Shown here piece after piece: positions 48,257 to 60,300 of a stretch of 64,000 nt of DNA. The DNA is taken from positions 35,669,921 through 35,733,920 of the forward strand of contig OZ020485.1 of assembly GCA_963971405.1 (NCBI GenBank). Reading direction: 5' to 3'. Source of the DNA: Psococerastis gibbosa (taxonomy: Eukaryota; Arthropoda; Insecta; Psocodea; Psocidae). The position numbers were made by a program, and so were the translations under genes. A model generated the notes under the pieces. It made no database searches, was not told the DNA's origin, and worked only from the letters and a program-made list of their open reading frames with translations. Position 1 is the stretch's first letter, and each line of letters starts with the position of its first letter.

Positions 48257-50329
48257 ATGAGGTAAGAACAGTTTTTACTCATTTTTCCGTAATTTTTTTT
48301 GATATATTACCTATTGCAGTGGTGAATCTAAACAATATATTAACTTGAGAATTGACTTACTATTAGGGTGTATGTTTAATCTACCTGTGGCAAAGCTATT
48401 TTTGCCAATAGAATGAGTAATTAACCTGCCCTTGTCACATTCCATTGAAGGTGCGATATGGGGTCCGCAGTGTTCAGGGGTAAAAATCCTCATGCGGATC
48501 ATTACCCCAAAATAATGACAAAAGCATTGTAGTTTGTTAATAATATATTTTTATCATTTTAGGACTTATAAGAAAAAAACAGGAGCCAAGCCATTAACAG
48601 GGGAGCTTCTGTCGCAAGCTCGGATTCTGAAGGACAGTGGCATATCCATCAGAAAAGTGGCACAACAATTGGGATTCGACGAGTCGACAGTGAGAAAGAG
48701 GTCAGTTCACATTGAATTATGTTACCTAACAGCCCGTAACAGGTTATGTCTTATAAATTAGTCTTTGATATCCTTTATAATTAATAGAATGTATGCTCCA
48801 TGTTCAATATTTCTCTGACTTTTACTTTTGCTTGTTACAGGCTGAAAAAGGGGGTCGGAGCCAAAAAATTAGGCAGGCCCAAAATTTTTAGTGAAGAGCA
48901 AGAGCTGCAGTTATTGGAACATTGTTCGACCATGAACAAACGCCTGTATGGCTTGTCCTTTAAATCGTTGTCCTATCTTCTGTACCATTTTGCGGAGCTA
49001 AACAATATTGTCCATCCATTCCAAAAGTCTAAAATGGCAGCGGGGAATGACTTTACTATGTCATTCATGACTCGGCATAAATTGTCCCTCCGAACAGCCA
49101 GAAAAACCAGCATCGCCAGGACGATGGGTTTCAACCGCGGTCAAGTCAACAAATATTTTGACAATTTAAAAGAAGTCTACGACAAATATAAATTTACCGC
49201 TGATCGTATTTACAATATGGACGAAACCGGCATTCAAACCATACCCGGAAAAATCCCGAAAATTGTGACCCCTAGGGGTCAAAAACAAGTTGGGAAAGCT
49301 GTCGGTGGAGAGCAAGGGCAGACAGTGTCCGTGGCTTGTTGTCTGAGTGCCATGGGCAGCTACGTGCCTCCATTTTTTATTTTTCGGAGGAAACGGATAA
49401 ACACTGAGCTAATAAAGAGGGGGCCCACAGGTTGTGCTATGGCTGTGTCGGATAAAGGCTACATGAACTCAGAAACTTTTATATTATGGATAAATCATTT
49501 TTTAAAATTTTCGAAGCCGACCGAAGATTTGCCTGTGCTTCTCATTTTGGACAACCATGTTTCTCACATAAATTTGGAAGCCATGATTCACGCCAAAACA
49601 TACCATGTAATAATGTTATCCCTACCACCTCATACAAGCCATAAAACTCAGCCCCTGGATCGGTTTTTTTTTAAACCTCTAAAGAGTCATTACGACAACA
49701 TTGTTGATTCCTGGCAGTCATCACACCCAGGAGAGACTATGAAAGTAAGTGACGTGGCAGTGCTTTTCAAAACTGCATACGAGAGAACAGCAACGGTTGA
49801 GAAAGCGACTAAGGCATTTAGTGTTACAGGAGTGTTCCCATTAGACCCGACTGTCTATAGTGAAGACGATTTTCTTCCTAGTGATGTAACGGACCAAGCT
49901 TTTGAGGATGATCTGAATGAGGAAGACATAGGGCTGGGTATGATTGATTTTCCGGGGGAAGAGCCTTCTCAGAGACCGTCAGAAGAAGCGACCAAAGAAA
50001 AAGAACTTCCTACGTCAATTTCTCCTGTTCCTGGGCCCTCACATATGGAAGATTCCGATTCTTCCGTTGAATTTGTACTAGTTCCTGAACCCTCACACAT
50101 TGGTGATCCCCCTGTCGCATTACAACAAGTTCATGAAACTGACATTTTAAATACCACCCCGGTTAATGTTCCCCCCAAAGTGGTGTCTCCTGCCGACATA
50201 ATCCCTTTACCGAAGCTGGCAGTCAAACGGAAACGCAACAAGAAAGGAATGAAGTCGACCATTCTTACGTCAACGCCAAACAAACAGCGACTAGAGCAGC
50301 AAGTGGAGGAAAAAAACAGTTTGAGATAG
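48257..50329 (+). CDS. pogo-like transposase (HTH + DDE_1), 0-frame part
   Basis: Exons 48257-48261 (ATG AG), 48562-48700 and 48841-50329 join in phase with GTAAGA and GTCAGT donors. The N-terminus is a Psq-like HTH (LLSQARILKDSGISIRKVAQ, QLGFDESTVRKRL). KLGRPKIFSEEQELQLLEHC begins the second DNA-binding region. The DDE_1 catalytic domain shows RIYNMDETGIQT, LLILDNHVSH and SLPPHTSHKTQPLD (DD...D). After an acidic linker the frame stops at TAG 50327. The C-terminal part continues in the -1 frame (next entry) after A AAA AAC at 50311-50317. The tiny first exon is inferred from phase and splice sites. Confidence 0.8.
50311..50317 (+). promoter_or_regulatory. canonical -1 frameshift heptamer A AAA AAC
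   Basis: It lies in correct phase (..GAA|AAA|AAC..) ten bases before the stop codon at 50327. A -1 slip here reaches the 50321-50850 frame exactly. Confidence 0.5.
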
Positions 50330-50850
50330 AACAGGCTAAAAAGAAGGAGGCACGCGCAAAAAAGAAGGTTGAAAAAGAGGCTGAAAAAAATGAGGCACGC
50401 CAAAAAAGGCTTGAAAAGGAGGCCCAAAAAAAGGAAGGCCATGCCCGAAAGCGGTTGGTATTTGCGTCACATGATTCTGATACGTCACAGTCGGACACAA
50501 ATATGTCTCTTCATGATGACAGTATTGAAGAGGCAGAAGATAGTGACGAAGAGGAGAATGCAGAGATTGGGACTGGCGACTATGCCCTGGTGAAAGTCTA
50601 TGGTAAAAAGTCGTACCGCTTGTTTGTGGCGGAAGTAATTGATCAGACATTGGACGAAGGATGGACTGTCAGATTTCTAAAAAAGGCAGAAAAAATGATA
50701 AAATTTCTACCGACTTCAGAAGAAAGTGTTATAGCCGAGGAAGACGTCGTGAAAAAACTGAATCGTCCTATGCTATTCAGCACTGGCCGTTTTAAAGGCA
50801 TGCTTTCTTTCTCTAATAATTTGGATGAATATAAGAATATACTAGGTTAA
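50321..50850 (+). CDS. pogo-like transposase, C-terminal part in -1 frame
   Basis: From CAG at 50317 the -1 frame reads QFEIEQAKKKEARAKKK and on through a long K/E-rich helix into SLHDDSIEEAEDSDEEENAE and a small folded module (TGDYALVKVYGKKSYRLFVA, EGWTVRFLKKAEKM) ending at 50850. Proteins of this pogo group usually carry such an acidic-plus-globular C-terminus, so this is the natural continuation. The two parts could be linked by programmed frameshifting or have been separated by loss of one A. Confidence 0.65.
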
Positions 50851-51144
50851 CGATATTTTTAATTAATTACATTGTTAACTACCTGATTATAATAATTTCC
50901 TATGCCAGGGGTAATAATCCGCAGTGCGGATCTTTGCCTCATCGTTGCGGATCATTACCCCATTTTGCGGGGCAATGATCCGCAATGCTAGTTTTCAAAA
51001 AAACTTGTTTTTACCGCAATCACCCACATGGCAAATGCATTTTAAAATTAACAAATAGTGGCCAAGGGGTTACAGATTCAGACGAAACCTAAAAATTTCC
51101 TGCTACCGCAAATGGTCAGCTGGAAAAAATTCTTGAGTACATTT
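50851..51144. other. pogo 3' subterminal region
   Basis: Holds three of the six 16-bp end motifs (50908, 50946, 50969) in both orientations; no gene. Confidence 0.6.
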
Positions 51145-51322
51145 TGCGGATCATTGCCCCCCCCTTACCCTATGCTATTCTAAAAAAGATAGCTTTTTTT
51201 TTAGTAACAAGTTAGAAAAATATTATAAGGTATATTTTAACATTTTGCTAGCCTAAAGTAAGTGAATTAAGTGAAATATCGCTATTCATTGTTTACCTAT
51301 ATTTAAATGATATTAACTAATC

Positions 51323-54300
51323 CTATTTTCTCCAGTATTGGGCAAACTTATGAAACTGTTCAACAAGGGCTGGCATAACAGCAGATAAACTGAGCTCCAG
51401 GAGGCTTTGCATATAACGAACTGCTCCTTCGTCAGTCAGGTCAAGGCGAAACTTTTCCTGAACTTTCTGAACTGCTTTATCAGGTTCTAATGCAATATCA
51501 GGAACGGAAGCGTCGACCATCAGAGAAAATAAATTCAAAATTAAATTTGAATGCCTAGAACAAAAAATAATAATAGGTATATCAATTACTTTTAATCTAC
51601 TGATTAACACACAGTCAGTATACAGCCTAGGAATTGTTCAGAATTTGGGGGGAAGCCTAAAGAAGGCGTCAGTCAAGTCATTGACCATAGCTTGTGGAAA
51701 CATTGTGGTTCTTAACGGTAATCATGACTTGCCGTCCGGCCAATCAATACTGCTATGTTTGATGGTCTCAATGTCAGTGTACAAGATAGATAAAGCTAGT
51801 AACATATCGGACTAGTGTGCTGGTATTTAGTAAAATTGTGTAAGTCAGTTATTGATTTGCTCCGCTATGGTAGGAATACCCGCACCAAACCCGATGTAAA
51901 CAAATTAATAAGGAACATAACTCAACTAAAAAAGTGCAACCAAACATAGAAATCCCCTCTGAAGGCTTATAGGAATAATAATGAGTGTAGAAGAAATACT
52001 ATGTAGGGGCACAATAGACCACAAGTACATACGATACGCCATGCACGTACGGTACCCACTTAGAAAGTAAAGACAAGTAAAAGTCATAATTGACTAGTAG
52101 GACAATACTGTATGGAAGAGCATTATGAATACATTTAGAATAATATTGTTTAAGTTAAGCGTTTTTTATTTTGTTGACTACTATATATTTTGAAATTGTT
52201 TAGTTTGTTGGACGTGGGTTGGACAGTAAAAGTCTCGCCCTGTAAATATAAGACGTTTATTATTATTATTATTATTATTATACTTGGACTTGGACCAGGG
52301 AACTGACAAGGCCATCCAGGCCGCAATTTTCTGGCGGAACGTGTCCTGATGGCCCGGACACGTAAACTAACATTATTATTATTATTATTATTATACATTA
52401 CATTGATGGAAGAACCAATATTTTAGGGTACCTAATTTATGAATGATTGGAAAACTTGTTACAAATACAGCGATACCCGTAAACTATATATTACCTGCGC
52501 AAATGAAGAAATGCAGTATAACATAGCTTCCGAAACTGCTGGTATTGTTCCGAACTTTCACCACCCATGACATCAACCATTTCCTTGCTTAACTTCATAG
52601 GGGGCGGTAATGGCTTAGGATCGCGACCCAAAATGTAGCCAAAGTCGATATGAAAAAGCTGTCCAGTCTTGCAAAGCAGCAAGTTGTCCAAGTGGCGATC
52701 TCCAACTCCGAGTAAATATGTAATAACACAATAGCCAGCTGAAAATTAAGTTTTTTTTTTTAGCATGCATCACTTATTTTAGATCTCATGTGGACAGCCA
52801 TATGCAAACGACCTCATTATGTATATATTATGTACATTATATATGTATAGTATATGGCTTGACGGGAATGTTTTGTAACATATAACGCCAAAAAAATATT
52901 GTAAATCAATTAATTGAAGTACTCCATTCTCTGTATAATAGTATGTAGATAGCTACAGCAATAGGTTCACGCAATAGTGTAACCCACACAATCTATTATA
53001 GGATCCCAAGAGATTTATAAAACTCTCACTGCTACTGATATTCTTATTAATTCTATATTCATAATGATATTGCACGCGACGCAGCAATATAAAACATTTA
53101 AACTCACCAACACTTCTCACATAGTTGTCGATTACTGTACTTGAAATGCCATAAGGTCCAGTTTCACTAGGATTATGTTTTCGTAGAAACTGGATTATAC
53201 TACCTTCTGATTCAAGAACTTCCGCTACAGTTGTTGATTCAATAAATTGAAGGAATCCTGAAATTAAAATGTTCAATTGCCAAATAAATCTAAAAGGGTA
53301 GTATATGATAAATGGCCAAGCTAATTTGAGCTGCAACCACAAAAACTATATTGCTCTAATATTACGCAGCAGATTGCTATCAATTTGATAAACAAAGGAA
53401 TTTCGTGAAATTCTTATTGTCAGAAACAATTAAAAAGCCTAAAAATTAATACGACAATAAAGAGGCTGTAAAAGGAGTTTCTATTGATTAGTAACATGAT
53501 CCTTCGTTATGGCGTTTGAGTCGTTTTGAAGGGCACTTAAGGAGAATACTCAAAATCAATATGGAATTGTAAGTTCGTAAAATTAACTTTCCAGTGATAT
53601 GACAAAAGCCGTAATTACATAACTATAGGTTTTCAACCATTGCCTTTAAGTAGATTAGGGCAGACTGTAAGGCGTCTTAAGTCACAGACTCAAAACTCCA
53701 ATACAAATTAAACAAATTGTTTGTCTATTTATATTGGAACAATTAAACAAACTAACCATGTTTGGTGCTTGTGGCCAAGACGCGATAAGGTGTCAGTCTA
53801 AGATCAAGGTTTTCACTTCTAAGTAACTTATCCATTAGAGTGATCATTTGAAGGATAAGCTGATCTTGGCGAAGATCATCGCCATATTTGAATATAGCTA
53901 CATATTCAGTGTTTTCTGTCGTTAAAAAAGTCAGTCGGGCAGGCATCATTGCAGAATTAAACAGCGAAGCCCTGAAATATAATTTAATTAATGCAAGCAT
54001 TAAACCAGCAGAGATGTATATGTTATGCTAAACAGTATTCAGTAGCATCAGCCCAAGTGTTAAAAAATTTCATAGTATTGTTTAAATAAAACTGTTTTCC
54101 AGCATGTATGATATAAATATTGACTTTTTGTTCTACAATTTTTAGTTTTATTACCAAGCCAACCTATAGCGGAGTTAGGGCTATAAAGCTCTCTCTTAGA
54201 ATCAACAAGGAACCCCCGGGACCGCCTGCTTAACAAACCCCAAGCAAGTGTGGGACTCGAACCAACAACCTTTCGGGTGAAAGCCAGAGTCCGTACCACT

Positions 54301-57300
54301 ACTCTACATGTCCTGGCATGATAATATAGTATGCAACATCCAATGATAACAATAGATAAGGGAATGGGCAAGGGAAGAGAAATTACATTTTTTTTTCACT
54401 CTCGTGAATACACTTATTTTGTGTCATCAAGTCATAACTTTACGCAAATATTCGGCGCAAATTCCACCGACCTCGTTTTTGATAGTGAGCGTGATATTGA
54501 CGCAGTAGCAGACATTTTTAGACTGTCTTTAATGTCTGCTACCACGTCAATATCACGCTCACTATCAAAAACGAGGTCGGTGGAATATGCGCCTTAGGTC
54601 AAGCTATTATAGACTTCATGAACTATCATTTGCAGCTGGTTCAAGCTTAATAAATTCTTGTTTGTGCTAATTTGGGACAAAAGCATAAACTAACGAGGTG
54701 AAAGCTCGCAATGTAGTAAAAATTAGGACACCATTCGGTGGCATTAAGATTCAATAAATTTTTTTTAGTTAATGGCAATTACCACAAATTTAGAATATAA
54801 AGACTTACTTTGAAGGGATAATTCCTTTAATGGATACTGCCGGGTCAAGAGGGAAGATTAAAGGATCGAAGCTGGTAAAATTACACTTGAGGGACTCAGA
54901 ATCTGCAAGGAGCTGCTGCAGTCGTTCCATTTTCTTCTTCCTGCTCCCACTTTCGCGTGCAACAGTCTGAAACATTAGTAAATAAACTGGAAGGGAACCT
55001 TTCATTGATATTTTTATAATTACAATTCTTAAGCCAGGCATTACAAAAAATTCTTGTAAGCAAATGACGACCTTTTTCTCATTATAGTTCTACACATAAA
55101 AATGTTGAAAAATACATAAAAATATACAAAAACAATATCTCAAAAACGAATGTGTTTTTAGAGAGAGTCATAATACAATATAAAAGGAAATTTACTGCGG
55201 AAGCTTGTAATTTATGTGAATTTTTCACTCAGCCTGCAACTGTCAGGTAGTCTATTAAAAAAACATAATTAATAAATCAGTAACGCAATATCTTTTCAAA
55301 GACATCTAGGCCCACGTTCCTACCTTAATTAATTGAACCAGTTTTTCAATGAAAACAGTTTGCCGCTTGAGGAATTGCCGTCGCTCCGGGTGTCCTCGAG
55401 CTAACGCAGCAGAGAACATCTTCATAACAGTTAAATACATTTCTCGCATCTTATTATCTTCCTTGCCACTGTTCTCGCGTTCTTCACACTCAATTTTTAG
55501 ATACCTGAACAAAAAAAGTTTCATAAAAGTCTGGTTTGTTTTCACAAATGGTTTCGGCATTAATCATGGAACAATCACGCCATTTCTCATTAATAAAGCC
55601 TAAATAGTACTCAAACAAGAAACAATAATCTTAAATTGGCTAAGCCTGTGACAATCGGGCTAGCAATCCGTAGCTCAGTCAATCAACAAATTTCGCAGTT
55701 GTGACCCACCGTAAGAGGGAGGTTCTCGCCATAAGCCCAATACAGCCAAAATTAAGCTTATAAACGAATCTCAGACAATTACCGCTGTTTTGACGCAGCA
55801 GTCAAGCTTTGGCGCATGTCATTACTGCATTTTTGTGGGGAAAATATCAAACCTGATCAGAATTCCTTTGATATTTCCCCCTACGTTTGCCCGCTATCGC
55901 CTACACTGAGCTTATGGTTAGCCACGATATTATAGTGTCGTTGGATAAAATAAAGAAACCTTACCAATGGAAGTAATTGGCTAGAGTTGTATTCTGGACG
56001 GCTCGGTCAATGAGGAAAGTGGCCAGGTCACAGCCTCCAACGTCTGAACAGTAGGTTTCTGCACTTTCAATCGACTCCCCAGTCCTTGTGAATTCGCCTT
56101 CGTTGCTGGAGCTTGAATTGATCGAATCTTTCGTCGATGTCAAATCACTGAAAACAATAAAACATTGTTTACATTCAATTCAACGAAGCCAACAATTAAT
56201 TTCGTAGGAGCATATTTCAATAATTTATTGTTCCATCTATTAATACTAAACATTGGATTCTGAGTTCCCAATTGGGTGAGGTTTACCAAAAAATGATAAA
56301 ACTAACCAAAATACTTAATCTGGTGTTTTCAGTGTAAATGTAAAATACTCATTTTTTTTACATGTAATACAAAAAATTCGACTATCACAAAGCTTTCCTT
56401 ATACTAGTACAACGTATAAATAGGAAAGTCAAAAGGTTCCTGATTCCACAGGCGATTTTTTTTATATTGAATCTAAAACATTTCTAAGACACTAATCAGA
56501 AGGTTTTTTAAAACGAAAATTGGAGCTCAACTTACGACATTGCCCTTTCAATCTTAGCCCCAACGCTAGCAGATTCGTCATCGCTGACGCTTATAGCAGC
56601 GGAGTTTTCACAGCCTATATTTTCATATTTAAGAGCTTGCACAAGTTGAAGGAAGTACAGCATCAGAGTTTCATCAGAAGCTTGACGGAGTCGAGCCACA
56701 GCGTATTTCCTTACGACAGGGTGACTGAAATTTCGAGACAGCAACTCCAAAGCGTCTTCCATGTCCATTGGTTCCCACAGACCGAGTAATTCTACCGCCT
56801 GGCTGTTTTCAAATGGACTAGCCCAGTTCACACACTTCAAAAACTTGGTAAGGGCCTGTAAATAATCAGCAATCAGCAATCGTAATCTAGTGTGTAACAA
56901 ACTGCAGCACCAAAATCTACCCAAAGATACGAAAGTTATTCGTAACCTTGCTTTCCAAAGGAGAATTAGGGGGCGGGACCCTCTTTCTTAAAAGGATGTT
57001 AAAGGATCTGACTTATTCTTCATAATAACGAAGGCTTTCACGGCCGGAGTCTAATAAGGGGACAGAAGAATCCGGGCTAATAGGCCGGATTCTTCTGTCC
57101 CCTTAACTTATTCTTCATTTATAGTTTGAAGTTCGTAACTTTTACCACCCGGAGGTCTCTTTTTCTAACCCGGATGGTCTAGGTCAGTGGTCCGTAAAAT
57201 GTTTAGCCAAAGATATGAACATTTCAATAAAAAAAAATAAAAAAAAAATTGGGAGCCAAATCTGCTTGTTTAGAAAACTTTTCTTACATCACAGCCCAAT

Positions 57301-60300
57301 CCAAGCAGCCACATGCGGCTCTGGAACCGCACTTTACCGACCACTGGGCACTGGTCTAGGTTTGGAAATTCGGACAACAGGCAATTTTCTTTTGACGAAT
57401 TCAAGAATTACACTGTGGTTGAAAATGAAGTAGGCTACAAACATGTTCTATTGTTCAGGATTTACATACAACATTGCATGACTGACTTAAAAGTAATTGG
57501 ACTTCACTCGCTGGAAAACAGTTGCATAGGGATGAACGTACCAATTCATCGCATTCCAAGCAAATAAATATAATCAATATTTTCAACCTACAGTGCAATG
57601 AGAGGGTATATTTTTTAGACAAAGGGTAATTTAATTAAAATGGCATGATCAACTTAAAAATAGTTTGTCACTAAGAATAGGGTGGTTGTTCGCAGTTAAG
57701 CGCTATCAATGCAAACAGAAAAATGAAATATTCAATACGAGAAAATTACCTTTTTCTGACTGCTCAAGTAAAAACGAAATTTCCATACGTGGTCCTGCTC
57801 TTCGGCAGTAAGTTGTTTGGTAGGGGGGTAGCCCACAATTGTGTTCAAAATGTCCCTCATACTCGAATTCGGTTTCAGGTCACGATCAGACACTCTTGAT
57901 CTAAAAGAGCGGGCAAGCCTGTGATGCTTACTTTCCACTAAGTTTTCCTGAAAGAATGTATAAATTATAGCATTTCAATAACTGACACAAGCGGAAGCGG
58001 AAGCGAAAGCTCTTCAAGCTAATATGCGTTGCAGTGGTTCAATAAGCGTAATAGTAAGACAATGTTCTGGGTACAAAACTTGACTGAGAACGTCTGTCTT
58101 AACAGGTCAGGTAATGAGCCGAAACAGCAGACCATCTTCTTCGATGGCAAGGTGGTAAGGATGTAGTGTGCTTGTACTTGTGCGAGTCTGTACACGCCAT
58201 GCGATCGGAGACGTGTCGTAACTCGACACAATAATCAATGTATCCTATTTTTTTTTTTGCAGATTAATAGTCTACGTATACAATTTTATGGCGGTTTGAA
58301 AATCCATCCCTTAAGAGCTAGTTTCAGTTAGGCGAGGAGAAAGCATGCCGTGCTGGTTAATTAGTATTACCTGAAGAACTTCTGGGTCGGGAATGGTCAC
58401 CACGTCGCCTCTCGGCTTAGGAGGAACTATTTCATCTCCATCTTGCTCGTAATAAACAACAGAATACTGAAACATGAAAATTCATAAAGAAATAAGTAAA
58501 TAATGACTTTTTGTTCTATTACTAAGCCCACCTATCAGAGTTACGGCTATAAAGCCATCTCTTACACTGAACTATTAAGACCCAGGACCGCCTGCTAGAC
58601 ATGCCCCCGACGCAGAGCCAGCAAATGTAGCAAGTGTGGGACTAGAACCAACAACCTTTCGTGTGAAATTCAGAGTCCTTACCACTACTCTACATGTCCT
58701 GACAACTATATTATACACTCAACTATTTATTTATTACTGGTATATACAAAGTAAACATTCTGTGTATGGAAAAGAGTAATTAATCACGATGATGGTATAC
58801 TGTGTATAAATAGAATAGAATAGAATAGAGTAAGTTTTTAATTGTACAAAAACAGTGTTCACCATATACATTGTACAATAATCTAAATTAATAATAACAT
58901 AAAAAAATTCTTCTGAGAGTAGAATATAACTTAACTAATAGAAACAATAAATTCAATGCTAACGCAATGGCAGTAAAACAAATACCTATAAAGAGGCAAT
59001 TTCAAGCAATTTCAGCAAATACATTAAGAAACTTTCTTCTATAGACTGTTAATTTATCAAAAAATGGGTCTAAGTGTGAGTGTTTGTTGAGCAGAGTTGT
59101 AATTCTGGTTACAGTGGAATGAAAGGTAATGTCCACCCGGCTAGGTGGTTGATAGAAAAGGGGTCTAGATCTAGTTACTACTGTTGAGGCATAAAAATAC
59201 AACCGATTTATAAAAAAACCGTTATGTTCAATGTTATTCATAACTTTATATATATACATTAGGTCGAGGAATCCCCTTCTGTCCTCTAATGACATTAAAT
59301 TGTACTTACCTAGTAGCGGTTTGTATGACAGCATTGTTGGGTCAATACCTTCAAACTTTCGGACACAATATTTCAAAAACTTTTTTTGTACCTTTTCAAT
59401 GTGTCTAATTTTATTCATGTGATAAGGATTCCATACGATACTGCTTTTACGGAGCTACGGAGCTTTTTTAGCAATATTTCAAAATCGACTTTGTCAAACG
59501 CCTTACTGAAATCGGTGTACAGAACGTCTAACTGGGATTTTTTATCAAATGTATCAATAATAAGCTCTTTGAAATTTACCAGATTAGTCACCGTTGATTT
59601 GTTACTTAAAAAGCCATACTGCTTTTCAGACATGTATGCTAAGACATGTGACATAATCTTTCTATGGAGCACTCCTTCAAATATTTTTCCCGCTACACAT
59701 AGGAGTGATATAGGTCTGTGGTTTATAATTTTTTTCGTCATGGGGGTTTTCGGAATAGGACAAACCACGGCCTCTTTCCAGAGCGACGGATATTCACCAG
59801 TTTTTAGAGACAGGTTATAAATAAATAATAATGGATCAATTAAAAATTGAGAATAATCTTTAAAAAAACTTTGAGGTATACCATCATGTCCCTTTGAGTC
59901 TTTAGGCTTTAAGTTCTTAAAGGCCTGGATTATATCATTCTGGCTTATTTCCTTAATATGAAACATGTCAATCCCTTCTATAACTTTTTCACTGAGTATA
60001 CTTTCCATATCTATGTTAGGGGCGTTACTCGAATATATTGAGGAAAAATGTTTTACGAAAGCATCGCATATATCAGTTTTATCGGTCAAGGCTTTGTTCT
60101 CGAAGAGTAGAACATGGTTCATGTTTGAATGACACTTTCTCTTCTTTACAAACTTCCAAAAGTTTAGTGGGCATTCATTAATAGCTTCTTCTTGTAAGCC
60201 TACGTAATTTTCATAAGCTAATTTTATATCACGCTTTAACTCACTTCTTATGGCCGAGAACTGGGAGTAATCAGCCGCTGATTTCGTCCTTTTAAACTTC

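Larger units (their letters stand above)
48122..51166 (+). mobile_element. pogo/Tigger-like DNA transposon
   Basis: GGGGTAATGATCAGCA (48122-48137) at the left and TGCGGATCATTGCCCC (51145-51160) at the right are inverted ends around a pogo-type transposase. The same 16-bp motif occurs at 48493-48508 (-), 50908-50923 (+), 50946-50961 (-) and 50969-50984 (+), probably subterminal transposase-binding sites. The outermost base and the TA duplication are not certain. Confidence 0.75.
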
